Part shown: one piece after another, positions 1 to 7,874 of the stretch
Layout: the number at the start of each line of letters is the position of its first letter
Numbering within the stretch: position 1 is the stretch's first letter
Origin: JAFIEN01 sp051859505
GTDB lineage: Bacteria; Pseudomonadota; Alphaproteobacteria; Rhodobacterales; Rhodobacteraceae
Assembly (NCBI GenBank): GCA_051859505.1
Contig: JBHYFN010000015.1
Location: 1 to 64,000 of the forward strand
Length of the DNA stretch: 64,000 nt
Direction: 5' to 3'
Position numbers and translations under genes: made by a program
The notes under the pieces: generated by a model
Told to the model about the DNA's origin: nothing
The model's database searches: none
Seen by the model: the letters and a program-made list of their open reading frames with translations, nothing else

Positions 1-77
1 TCGGATCTGAGGAACAGGCGCTTTTCGGGAAAAATCCGTTCGAGCGCGCCGTGAAGGCCAAGAAGCAATCGCGTCAT
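1..77 (-). CDS. N-terminus of a probable M23-type cell-wall peptidase (partial)
   Basis: The first 25 codons of a minus-strand gene run off the left edge of the window. The visible protein begins MTRLLLGLHGALERIFPEKR and continues LFLRSD. From memory of the family, this resembles the start of M23-family metallopeptidases of Rhodobacteraceae, whose N-terminus often reads like LLERxxPEQRLFLKSD; no catalytic residue is visible here. A possible ribosome site (AGGAC) lies about 10 bases before the ATG. It is the last of three minus-strand genes after the peroxiredoxin and DUF455 genes, about 190 bases downstream of the latter, so it may have its own promoter. The start is reasonably clear; the function is tentative. 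Confidence 0.55.
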   Translation of the reverse strand, partial: MTRLLLGLHGALERIFPEKRLFLRS

Positions 78-268
78 GCCGATGTCAGTCCTGTTCTGTG
101 CAAGAAGTGCCGGGCCCGCTGCTCAGGGACGGCATTGTTTACAGCGTGTTAGTTTCTGCAGGGAAAGCCCGCAACCGAATAAGGGGGTCGAAGGGGATCA
201 GGCCCCTCGAACCGCCAAAACCGGCGAGATCCCGCCTATCGCCCGGCCAATTCGGCTCAGGTCTCGGC

Positions 269-1084
269 CTAGGTCTCGGCTTCGGTGAGGGGCCAGTAGA
301 AATCCGGCGGCAGGCCGGCCTCGGCGCGTTTCTCGGCGTTGAAGGGGGGCTTCAGCGTGCCGTGGAAATGCTTTCGCACAAGGTTGTGGAACATCTCCTT
401 GGGGTCGGCATCGGCGCGCCCGCAGAGGAAGTTGAACCATTTGGAGCCATAGGCGACGTGATGCACCTCTTCCTCGTAGATCGTCGTGAGGGCCGAGACG
501 GCGGCCGCGTCGCCCGACTTTTCGAACACCGCGATCATGTTCGGCGTCACATCCAGCCCCCGCGCCTCAAGCACCATCGGCACCACCGCCAGCCGCGCCA
601 AAAGGTCGTGGCGCGTATCCTCGGCCGCGCGCCACATGCCGGCATGGGCGGGCAGGGCACCGTAATGGCTGCCCTGCGCCTCGAGCCAGTCGCTGAGCAG
701 GTCGAAATGCTTTGACTCCTCATCGGCCGATTTCACCCAGTCGTCATAGAACCCCATCGGCATCGGCACATCGGCAAAGCGCGCGATGATATCCCAATGC
801 AGATCGACGGCGTTCAGCTCGATATGGGCGATGGCATGGAGCAGCGCGATCCGCCCCTCGGGGCTGCCGGGCCGGCGGCGGGGCATGTCGCGCGGGGGCA
901 GGAGGTCGGGCCGGTCGGGGCGGGCGGGGCGGTCGGGTGGCGCGGCGCGGCCGATGGGCAAGGCCTCTCCGGCCGCGCGCGCCGCCCGCCAGGTGGCGGC
1001 ATGGGCGCGCGACAGGGCGGCCTTTTCGCGCCCGTCGGCGGTGCGAAGGACGGCGCAGGCCATCTCGGTAAGGCTGAGCGTCAT
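269..1084 (-). CDS. DUF455 family ferritin-like protein
   Basis: A 271-residue protein of the DUF455 family, which has a ferritin-like four-helix bundle with carboxylate and histidine residues suited to a di-iron site. Candidate ligands are in HIELNAVD (around residue 90), DEESKHFD (around 122) and EEEVHHVAYG (around 208). The family is sometimes compared with MiaE-like tRNA hydroxylases, but the reaction is not settled. Residues 35-75 are a low-complexity Pro/Arg/Asp stretch, probably a linker. It lies 46 bases downstream of the peroxiredoxin gene on the same strand and may be co-transcribed with it. The TAG stop sits in a 12-bp duplicated motif (AGGTCTCGGC twice, 259-280). Family assignment is good; substrate unknown. 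Confidence 0.85.
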   Translation of the reverse strand: MTLSLTEMACAVLRTADGREKAALSRAHAATWRAARAAGEALPIGRAAPPDRPARPDRPDLLPPRDMPRRRPGSPEGRIALLHAIAHIELNAVDLHWDIIARFADVPMPMGFYDDWVKSADEESKHFDLLSDWLEAQGSHYGALPAHAGMWRAAEDTRHDLLARLAVVPMVLEARGLDVTPNMIAVFEKSGDAAAVSALTTIYEEEVHHVAYGSKWFNFLCGRADADPKEMFHNLVRKHFHGTLKPPFNAEKRAEAGLPPDFYWPLTEAET

Positions 1085-1087
1085 GGC

Positions 1088-1123
1088 AACAGGCCCGTCA
1101 ACAGGCCGCCCAACAGGCCCCCC
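1088..1123. repeat. 12-bp tandem repeat, three copies
   Basis: Three consecutive 12-base units, AACAGGCCCGTC, AACAGGCCGCCC and AACAGGCCCCCC, fill most of the 46-base gap between the peroxiredoxin and DUF455 genes, just before the DUF455 start. No coding role is apparent. This is one of several short tandem duplications at gene junctions in the window. Confidence 0.85.
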
Positions 1124-1130
1124 AGCCGGC

Positions 1131-1601
<471 letters not shown>

Positions 1602-1756
1602 GATGCGCTCCTGATCTGGCGGGAAACTCTGCTTTCGTTTTAGGGGCGAAACGGCGAAGATAAAGGCCAAAGGCGCGGATCACGCGCGGGGCAGTATGAA
1701 GAGCAGGGCAAAGGGCGGCAACCGCGCCACCAGAGCAGGGACCGCAGGGCAGGCGA

Positions 1757-4700
1757 TTGGCAAGCGACGTCACGATCGAAAAGGACAGCGGCAGCACGGA
1801 AACCCCGGCAGGGCCTGCACGCCCCGGCCCGCTTCTGGCCGTGGCCCGAGGCTCTGGCCGCCTGATCCACAGGCTGGCGCGGTTCCTGTGGCTGGGCGGG
1901 GTGGTCCTGCTGGCGGCGGTCGTGGCGATCTATCTTCTGCTTCTGGGCACCGAGGTGCAGGCCCCCGGCTGGCTGCGCCAGCAGGTCGAGGCGCGGGCGA
2001 CGGCGGTGCTCGAGGGGGGCGATCTGCGCTTTGGCGCGATGACGCTGCGGATCGACCCGGACCTGCGCCCGCATGTCGTGCTGAGCGATGCGGTGCTGCG
2101 CGATGCCGAGGGCACGGTTCTGGCGCGGGTGCCGGGGATCGGGCTGCAATTCTCGCCCCGCGGGCTGATCCTGCGGCGCGAGCTTCTGGTGCAGGAGATC
2201 GTCCTGACCGGCGCCCAGATCGACCTGCGCCGCGAGGCTGATGGCCGTGTGGCGCTGAGCTTTGGCGGGGCAGAGGGTGGGGCGGAAGAGGGCCTTGCCC
2301 CCGAGGCCGCGATCCCGGACGCGCCGGTTTCAGGGGCCGAGGCGCCTGCGGCCGGGGGATTGCTGGCGCTTCTCGACCAGTTCGACAGCCTGTTCGAACG
2401 CCCCACGCTCGCCGCGCTCAATGACGTGCGGATCGAGGGGCTGGTCGTCAATTATTCCGACGTGCGCGCGGGCCGGGGCTGGACGGTCGACGGCGGCACG
2501 CTTGCGCTTGAGTTGCGCCGCGATGTGACGCGGCTGACGGGGGATGTCTCGCTCTTGTCGGGGCGGCCCTTCGTGACGCAGGTGACGCTGGATTACGAAA
2601 GCCGGCGGGCCAGCCCCGAGGCGCGGATCGCGCTGACCGTGACCGATGCCGCCGCCCGCGATATCGCCAGCCAAAGCCCCGCCCTCTCGTGGCTTGCGGT
2701 GCTGGATGCGCCGATCTCGGCCGCCTTCCGGGGCGAGATCGGCGCGGATGGCCAGCCCGGCATGTTCACCGCCGCCCTCAAGATCGCCGAAGGGGCGCTG
2801 GCGCCTGCCGCAGGCGCTCAGCCCGTGGCCTTTGATCGCGCGGTCGCCTATCTCTCCTACGATCCGGCGGCCGAGCTTCTGCGCTTCGATCAGGTCGAGC
2901 TGCAAAGCGACTGGGGCGCGCTGCGCGCCGAGGGCACGGCCTATCTGCAGGATTTCGGCGACGACGGGCGCCCGGCGGCGCTTCTGGGGCAATTCGCGCT
3001 GGCGGGCATCACGCTGAACCCCGGCGGGCTTTATCCCGAGGCGCTGGTCCTGCCCGAAGCCTGGGTCGATTTCCGCCTGCGCCTTGATCCGTTCCGGCTG
3101 ACGCTGGGGCAGGTGGCGCTGGCCGAGGATCCCGCGCAAGGGGCGGGGCGGGTGCTGGCCAGCGGCGAGGTCTCGGCCGCGCCCGAAGGCTGGAGCGTGG
3201 CGCTCGATCTTGGCATCGAGCGGCTGACGCTGGCCCGCCTGATGCAGATCTGGCCCAAAGGCTTTCGCCCGGGGCTGCGGCTCTGGTTTGCCGAGAACCT
3301 CTTTGCCGGCAGCTTCGAGAACCTCGCGCTTGCCTATCGGCAGGCACCGGGGCAGGCGGTGGATTTCGCCATGACGCAGGAATTCGCGGGGCTGACGGTG
3401 CGCGCCCTGCGCCAGCAAGAGCCGATCACCGGCGCGCGCGGCCATGCCGCCCTGATCGGCCATGTGTTCAGCCTGACCCTGGCCGAAGGCGTGATGGAGC
3501 CGCCCGAGGGCGGGGCGGTGGATCTGGCCGGTTCCTCCTTCACCATCCCCGACACGCGCAACCGCGAACCCGATGCCGAAATCCGGGTCGAGACGGCGGG
3601 CAGCATCACCGGGGCGCTGTCGATCCTCGATCAGCCGCCCTTCGGCTATCTGTCGACGGCGGGCCTTCCGGTCGATCTGGCCGAGGGGCAGGCGCGGGTC
3701 AGCGCGGTGATCCGGCTGCCGCTGGCCCCGAACCCGCCCCCCGGCGCGATCGACTGGCAGGGCAGGGCGGTGCTCTCTGATCTGCAAAGCGGCGTGCTGG
3801 TGCCGGGCCGCGTCCTGAGTGCGGCGCGGCTCGATCTGACGGCGGGGCCGGGCGCTCTCGAGATTGCGGGGCCGGCGCGGGTGGGCGCGGTGCCGGTCAC
3901 GGGCACATGGCGGCTGCCGCTGGGCCCGGATGCGGGCGGGGGTTCCTCGGTCGAGGCGCGGGTCGATCTGTCCGAGGCTTTCCTGCGCGAATTCGGCATC
4001 GGGCTGCCGCCCGGCATGGTGACGGGCACCGGCAGCGGCCAGATCCGGCTGGACCTGCCGCCCGGCGCGCCGGCGCGGTTGCGGCTGACCTCGGACCTTG
4101 GGGGGCTACGGATGGCCCTTCCCGCGCTGGGCTGGACCAAGCCGCCGGGCACAACGGGCCGGTTCGAACTGGTGGCGGCGCTCGGCGCGGTGCCGGTGAT
4201 CGAGCGCATCACGCTCGAGGCGGCGGGGCTGCGGGCCGAGGGCGATATCCGGCTGAATGCGGCTGGCGGGCTGGACCGCGCCCGGTTCGAACGGGTGCGC
4301 CTTGGCGGCTGGTTCGACGCGCCGGTGACGCTGGTCGGGCGGGGCGCGGAGCGGCCGGTGGGCGTGGTGGTCGGCGGCGGGCAGCTTGACCTCACGCGGG
4401 CCACCTTCGGAGGGGGGGAGGGGGGCGGCGGCGCTGCGGGGCCGGAAGCGCCGCTCGAGGTGACGCTGGACCGGCTGCAGGTGACCGAAGGGATCGCCCT
4501 GACCGGCTTTCGCGGCACCTTCGACACGTCACGCGGGCTGACCGGGGATTTCTCGGCCCGGATGAACGGCGGGGCGGCGGTGCAGGGCCGGGTCGTGCCG
4601 CAGGCCAACCGCACCGCGCTGCGGCTGACCGGGGCGGATGCGGGGGCGGTGCTGCGCGATGCCGGTTTGATCTCGAACGCGACGGGCGGCGCGCTGGACC

Positions 4701-5185
4701 TTGTTCTTTTGCCCTCGGGGCCGGCGGGGCAGTTCGACGGCGATCTTCTGATCACCGATCTGAGGGTGCGCGACGCGCCCGCGCTCGCCTCGCTTCTGAA
4801 TGCGATTTCGGTGATCGGGCTGTTGCAGCAGATGGCCGGGCAGGGGCTGGTCTTCGACGAGGTGCGCGCCGAATTCCGCATCACCCCCGACCGGATCACC
4901 ATCCTGAGCTCCAGCGCGGTCGGGCCGGGGCTTGGCATCTCGCTTGACGGGTTCTACATGCCGGCGACGAACGAGGTGGATTTCCAGGGCGTCGTCTCGC
5001 CCTTCTATCTGGTCAATTCGGTGGGATCGGTGCTGACACGGCGGGGCGAGGGGTTGATCGGCTTCAATTTCAACCTGCGCGGCCCGGTCTCGAACCCGCG
5101 CGTCCTTGTCAATCCGCTCTCGGCGCTGACGCCGGGCATGTTCCGCGAGATCTTTCGCCGCCCCGCCCCGGGCTTCGAGGAGTGA
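1757..5185 (+). CDS. AsmA/YhdP-like envelope protein (DUF3971, AsmA-like C-terminal region)
   Basis: A 1142-residue protein of the AsmA-like/YhdP group, inner-membrane-anchored proteins with long beta-rich periplasmic bodies implicated in phospholipid movement to the outer membrane. One transmembrane helix is visible near residues 35-62 (FLWLGGVVLLAAVVAIYLLL). The long repetitive beta-rich body follows, ending in the typical segment about LLNAISVIGLLQQM, DEVRAEFRI and a final FNLRGPVSNPRVLVNPLSAL. The start is TTG at 1757; no in-frame ATG lies nearby and the ribosome site is weak, so a few residues of uncertainty remain. Its last codons fall in a 14-bp triplication that runs into the queA ribosome site, which suggests coupled expression with queA. 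Confidence 0.85.
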   Translation: MASDVTIEKDSGSTETPAGPARPGPLLAVARGSGRLIHRLARFLWLGGVVLLAAVVAIYLLLLGTEVQAPGWLRQQVEARATAVLEGGDLRFGAMTLRIDPDLRPHVVLSDAVLRDAEGTVLARVPGIGLQFSPRGLILRRELLVQEIVLTGAQIDLRREADGRVALSFGGAEGGAEEGLAPEAAIPDAPVSGAEAPAAGGLLALLDQFDSLFERPTLAALNDVRIEGLVVNYSDVRAGRGWTVDGGTLALELRRDVTRLTGDVSLLSGRPFVTQVTLDYESRRASPEARIALTVTDAAARDIASQSPALSWLAVLDAPISAAFRGEIGADGQPGMFTAALKIAEGALAPAAGAQPVAFDRAVAYLSYDPAAELLRFDQVELQSDWGALRAEGTAYLQDFGDDGRPAALLGQFALAGITLNPGGLYPEALVLPEAWVDFRLRLDPFRLTLGQVALAEDPAQGAGRVLASGEVSAAPEGWSVALDLGIERLTLARLMQIWPKGFRPGLRLWFAENLFAGSFENLALAYRQAPGQAVDFAMTQEFAGLTVRALRQQEPITGARGHAALIGHVFSLTLAEGVMEPPEGGAVDLAGSSFTIPDTRNREPDAEIRVETAGSITGALSILDQPPFGYLSTAGLPVDLAEGQARVSAVIRLPLAPNPPPGAIDWQGRAVLSDLQSGVLVPGRVLSAARLDLTAGPGALEIAGPARVGAVPVTGTWRLPLGPDAGGGSSVEARVDLSEAFLREFGIGLPPGMVTGTGSGQIRLDLPPGAPARLRLTSDLGGLRMALPALGWTKPPGTTGRFELVAALGAVPVIERITLEAAGLRAEGDIRLNAAGGLDRARFERVRLGGWFDAPVTLVGRGAERPVGVVVGGGQLDLTRATFGGGEGGGGAAGPEAPLEVTLDRLQVTEGIALTGFRGTFDTSRGLTGDFSARMNGGAAVQGRVVPQANRTALRLTGADAGAVLRDAGLISNATGGALDLVLLPSGPAGQFDGDLLITDLRVRDAPALASLLNAISVIGLLQQMAGQGLVFDEVRAEFRITPDRITILSSSAVGPGLGISLDGFYMPATNEVDFQGVVSPFYLVNSVGSVLTRRGEGLIGFNFNLRGPVSNPRVLVNPLSALTPGMFREIFRRPAPGFEE

Positions 5186-5215
5186 GGTTCGAGGAATGAG
5201 CTTCGAGGAGTAGGG
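5174..5215 (+). repeat. 14-bp tandem triplication carrying the upstream stop codon and the queA ribosome site
   Basis: Three copies of a 14-base unit: TTCGAGGAGTGAGG, TTCGAGGAATGAGC and TTCGAGGAGTAGGG. The first contains the TGA stop of the AsmA-like gene, and the last supplies the GGAG closest to the queA ATG at 5221. Each copy contains a GAGG/GGAG Shine-Dalgarno-like core. Confidence 0.85.
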
Positions 5216-5220
5216 CCGCG

Positions 5221-6276
5221 ATGAAACTTTCGGATTTCGATTTCGACCTGCCCGAGGGCCTGATCGCGCTGCGCCCGGCGCGGCCCCGCTCTTCGGCGCG
5301 GCTTCTGGTGGCCGAGGGCGACCGGATCACCGATGCCCATGCCATCGACCTGCCGCGCTGGCTGCGCCCCGGCGACCGGCTGGTCCTGAACGATACCCGC
5401 GTGATCCCCGCCCGCCTGACCGGAGAGCGGCATCGCGACGGCGCGGGCGGCGCCACCGCGGCCCGGATCGAGGTGACCCTGCTCGAGCCGCGCGCGACGG
5501 GCACCTGGGCGGCACTGGTCAAGCCGTTGAAAAAGCTGCGCGAGGGCGAGGAGATCCGGTTCTCGGACAGCCTCTCGGCCCGGCTGGAAGGGCGGGAGGA
5601 GGGGCAGGCGCTCTTGCGCTTCAACCTGAGCGGTGACGATTTCGACGCGGCCCTGGCACAGGCCGGCGCGATGCCGCTGCCGCCCTATATCGCGGCCCTC
5701 CGCCCGCCCGATGCGGCCGACCACGAGGATTATCAGACCCTCTGGGCCGCGCGCCCCGGCGCCGTTGCCGCCCCCACCGCCTCGCTGCATTTCGACGCGG
5801 CGCTGATGGCCGCGCTGGATCAGGCGGGCGTGGCGCAGACCCGGGTGACGTTGCATGTGGGCGCGGGCACCTTCCTGCCGGTCAAGGTCGACGACATCTC
5901 GGAGCACCGGATGCATGCCGAATGGGGCGAGGTGACGGAACAGGCCGCGGCCGAGATCAATGCCACCCGCGCCGCCGGCGGGCGGATCATCCCCGTGGGC
6001 ACCACCGCGCTGCGGCTGATCGAAACGGCGGCCAAGGGTGAGGGCATCGCGCCCTGGCAGGGGCCGACCGACATCTTCATCACGCCCGGCTACCGCTTTC
6101 GCATCACCGACGGGCTGGTGACGAATTTCCACCTGCCGAAATCGACGCTGATGATGCTCGTCTCGGCCCTGATGGGGGCCGAGAGGGTGCGGGCGATCTA
6201 TGCCCATGCCATCGCCCGGCAATACCGGTTCTTTTCCTATGGCGATGCGAGCCTGCTGCTGCCCGGGGATCGCTGA
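5221..6276 (+). CDS. queA: S-adenosylmethionine:tRNA ribosyltransferase-isomerase
   Basis: A 351-residue cytoplasmic enzyme that transfers and isomerises the ribosyl part of S-adenosylmethionine onto 7-aminomethyl-7-deazaguanine in tRNA, giving epoxyqueuosine. Length and sequence match the family from end to end: start MKLSDFDFDLPEGLIALRPA, central MPLPPYI and the YQTLWAARPGAVAAPTASLHF block, then HVGAGTFLPVK and the C-terminal NFHLPKSTLMMLVSAL. The ATG follows GGAG of the last copy of a 14-bp repeat. It lies 35 bases after the AsmA-like gene and is probably transcribed with it. The next genes downstream are convergent small peptides. Confidence 0.97.
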   Translation: MKLSDFDFDLPEGLIALRPARPRSSARLLVAEGDRITDAHAIDLPRWLRPGDRLVLNDTRVIPARLTGERHRDGAGGATAARIEVTLLEPRATGTWAALVKPLKKLREGEEIRFSDSLSARLEGREEGQALLRFNLSGDDFDAALAQAGAMPLPPYIAALRPPDAADHEDYQTLWAARPGAVAAPTASLHFDAALMAALDQAGVAQTRVTLHVGAGTFLPVKVDDISEHRMHAEWGEVTEQAAAEINATRAAGGRIIPVGTTALRLIETAAKGEGIAPWQGPTDIFITPGYRFRITDGLVTNFHLPKSTLMMLVSALMGAERVRAIYAHAIARQYRFFSYGDASLLLPGDR

Positions 6277-6311
6277 GCGGCTGCCGAAATCCCCAAGAGC
6301 CGGCGAAGAGG

Positions 6312-6470
6312 TCAGTCGGGCTCGATCGGGCCGTCTTCGAGCGGAATCTCGAGCGGAATCTTGATCCCGGTCTTGTCGCCCAGCGCCGCAGTCGTATCCT
6401 CGACGGCCTTGCCCTTCCTGGTCAGAAGCCGGAAGCCAAGCAGGGTGTTGGTTTTCAGTGAGATGGTCAT
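6312..6470 (-). CDS. small peptide 1 of a three-member paralogous family
   Basis: A 52-residue peptide, start MTISLKTNTLLGFRLLTRKG. It shares with its two neighbours the pattern MT-x-RLLGFRLL-x3-GK-x5-A-L-DKTG-x-K-[VI]-P, followed by its own tail. The tail is the longest of the three (15 residues after DKTGIK), is rich in Pro, Glu and Asp, and contains a doubled IPLE encoded by a perfect-but-one 12-bp duplication (6339-6362). I do not recognise the family. A conserved front half with a variable acidic tail is what one expects of a leader-plus-core precursor of a modified peptide, but a small regulatory protein is also possible. It is the last of the three in transcription order, 163 bases after peptide 2. 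Confidence 0.72.
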   Translation of the reverse strand: MTISLKTNTLLGFRLLTRKGKAVEDTTAALGDKTGIKIPLEIPLEDGPIEPD

Positions 6471-6596
6471 GCCTTATCCAGTCGTTTGAAATGCCGGGCC
6501 AAAGCGCCGGTGGCGTCCATTCCCGTGAACGGCCACCTCCGTGCCTCGTATTTGCCACGCCGCCGACAACGGCGACGAACCTGTCCGCCGTGAAGG

Positions 6597-6627
6597 CGTT
6601 GCCCCGAGTGTGAACGGCGGGGCAACG
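6597..6627 (-). terminator. hairpin between peptide genes 2 and 1
   Basis: An inverted repeat with 9-base arms, CGTTGCCCC and GGGGCAACG, around a 13-base loop. It lies just after the stop of peptide 2 and before peptide 1 in the direction of transcription. There is no clear U-run, so it could be a weak terminator or an RNA-stabilising hairpin that sets the relative levels of the two messages. Confidence 0.45.
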
Positions 6628-6633
6628 GAGGCG

Positions 6634-6783
6634 TTATTGCGGCGGGGGGATATCATCGTCGATGATCGGAACCTTGCCGCCGGTCTTGTCACCCAGCCGA
6701 GCAAGGGCCTCCTCGCGCATCTTCCCGTTGTCCTTCAGAAGCCGGAAGCCCAGCAGCCTGTTCTGGTCAACTGTATCGGTCAT
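6634..6783 (-). CDS. small peptide 2 of a three-member paralogous family
   Basis: A 49-residue peptide, start MTDTVDQNRLLGFRLLKDNG. It has the shared RLLGFRLL, the GK at residues 20-21 and the LGDKTG motif, then the tail GKVPIIDDDIPPPQ, with three aspartates in a row and three prolines in a row. The start at 6783 gives alignment from the first residue with the other two; a GGAG-type site (GGAGCATGAGTG) lies upstream. Of the three, its tail is the most extreme in acidic and proline content. No signal peptide or membrane segment is apparent. Function unknown; the paralogy itself is clear from the translations. Confidence 0.75.
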   Translation of the reverse strand: MTDTVDQNRLLGFRLLKDNGKMREEALARLGDKTGGKVPIIDDDIPPPQ

Positions 6784-6858
6784 CACTCATGCTCCTTTCA
6801 CAATGCAAAAGCGCTTGGTGTTTCTGATTTCGACTCCCGGCCGGGCCGGGAGACGAGA

Positions 6859-7005
6859 TCAGACGGGGAGCTGCTCGTCGAACTCGATCGGGACCTTGTG
6901 CCCGGTCTTGTCGCTCAATGCTGCGAGGGCGTCACGGCTGACTTTCCCGTCTTCGATCAGAAGCCGGAAGCCAAGCAGGCGATGGGTCTCGAGACGTGCT
7001 GTCAT
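6859..7005 (-). CDS. small peptide 3 of a three-member paralogous family
   Basis: A 48-residue peptide, start MTARLETHRLLGFRLLIEDG, with the family blocks RLLGFRLL, GK, DALAAL and DKTGHKVP, ending IEFDEQLPV. The ATG at 7005 is preceded by AAGGA at 8 bases and aligns with the starts of peptides 1 and 2. An upstream in-frame ATG at 7083 would add 26 residues absent from the others and would lie in the promoter. It is the first gene of the trio in transcription order, 75 bases ahead of peptide 2. The tail is the shortest and again acidic. Coding is supported by strong conservation among the paralogs at the protein level while third bases differ. Function unknown. Confidence 0.75.
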   Translation of the reverse strand: MTARLETHRLLGFRLLIEDGKVSRDALAALSDKTGHKVPIEFDEQLPV

Positions 7006-7047
7006 TCTGTCATCCTTCATTGCAATGGCACTGGTAAAAACAAGGCA

Positions 7048-7077
7048 AGGATGACAGCGAGAGGCGGAGTCTGTCAA
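7048..7077 (-). promoter_or_regulatory. candidate promoter of the small-peptide operon
   Basis: On the minus strand a perfect TTGACA (-35, 7072-7077) is followed after 18 bases by CATCCT (7048-7053) as a weak -10. An inverted repeat TGACAG/CTGTCA (7052-7057 and 7071-7076) overlaps both elements and could be an operator. The transcript would begin about 40 bases before peptide 3, so the trio need not depend on the upstream hydroxylase promoter. Confidence 0.45.
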
Positions 7078-7163
7078 CATCAACCTTCCGCCCCGGAAAG
7101 GCGGGCAAGAGCGCTCTCGGCGGCCTGCGCGGCAACGTCAGGAGGGCTTTCAGGGGGTGCAAA

Positions 7164-7823
7164 TCAGGGAGAGCCCGTCGCCTCGGGGCGGGGGCGTTCG
7201 CGGAACCAGAGCGTCAGCACCCATTTCTCGCCCTCGATCACCGGGCTGGCAAGATGCTCCGAGGCAGGATGGCGCTGGTCGGTGCCGGGGCGGCAATTGT
7301 CCCAGATCAGGACACGGCCCCTGCGGGGGCTGATCGACAGGCCCAGACGGGGAAATTCGGTCGTGCCGCCCTCGGCCACCTCGGAAAGATAGGCCAGAGC
7401 GGTGCGCAGCCGCTGCCCGCGCACGCCCGCCTTGTCACGCCAGAGCGCCTTGCGGAAATTGAACGCGTCGTGATGCGGCTTGTATTCCTGGCCGATGGCG
7501 TAATGCAGGATCTGGGCGGCTTCGGCGTGATCCGACGGCAGGCCCGCAAGCGCGGCCATCCGCGTCACGGCGGCCTGCAGAACCGGGGTGGCGTCGTGGC
7601 GAAAGCCCGACATGCTGCCGGTGCGGATGCTGCTGACCGCGCCCCCGGCATCCTTTCCGCCGATCATCGCAGGCGTCAGCCGGGGCCGCGCCAGCGCGAT
7701 CAGCTCGGCGCAGTCCGGCCCGGAGAGCACATCGTCCAGCACCCAGACGCCCGGGTTCTTCTTCAGCATCTTCGCGCCCGGAACCGGGGGCAGAGGGGGC
7801 GGGGTGCTGTCCTGCGATGTCAT
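7164..7823 (-). CDS. 2-oxoglutarate/Fe(II)-dependent prolyl-4-hydroxylase-like oxygenase
   Basis: A 219-residue protein of the P4H-like dioxygenase fold. The iron triad is visible as H-x-D in YKPHHDAFNF and a distal His in the QRHPASEHLAS region, followed by a Lys in EGEKWVLTLWFRERP that would bind 2-oxoglutarate. LRTALAYLSEVAEGGTTEFPRLG and SPRRGRVLIWDNC are typical of bacterial prolyl hydroxylases. The start at 7823 is preferred over 7859 because the protein then begins MTSQDSTPPPLPPVPG and avoids an unlikely extension. It lies 158 bases upstream of the small-peptide genes on the same strand, and those peptides have proline-rich tails; a substrate relationship is only an inference. Confidence 0.85.
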   Translation of the reverse strand: MTSQDSTPPPLPPVPGAKMLKKNPGVWVLDDVLSGPDCAELIALARPRLTPAMIGGKDAGGAVSSIRTGSMSGFRHDATPVLQAAVTRMAALAGLPSDHAEAAQILHYAIGQEYKPHHDAFNFRKALWRDKAGVRGQRLRTALAYLSEVAEGGTTEFPRLGLSISPRRGRVLIWDNCRPGTDQRHPASEHLASPVIEGEKWVLTLWFRERPRPEATGSP

Positions 7824-7874
7824 CTTTGGTCCGGCGCCTGCTTTGGCCCAGTCTAGCACAGACTTGACACAGTC

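Noticed and set aside
98..715. Plus-strand open frame opposite the DUF455 gene
   Set aside because: The minus-strand DUF455 protein explains the region; the plus-strand translation is a GC-driven shadow with no family features.
5005..6558. Minus-strand 517-codon frame opposite queA
   Set aside because: Antisense of queA and the end of the AsmA-like gene; low-complexity Arg/Gly/Ala translation.
6312..7005. Firm assignment of the three peptides as graspetide precursors
   Set aside because: The T-x-K-x-P spacing does not fit exactly (T-G-x-K-x-P here), and no ATP-grasp ligase is present in the window. Kept only as one hypothesis.
6541..7392. Plus-strand 283-codon open frame across the peptide region
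   Set aside because: It has no family features and its translation repeats antisense fragments of the three peptides; peptide conservation is on the minus strand.
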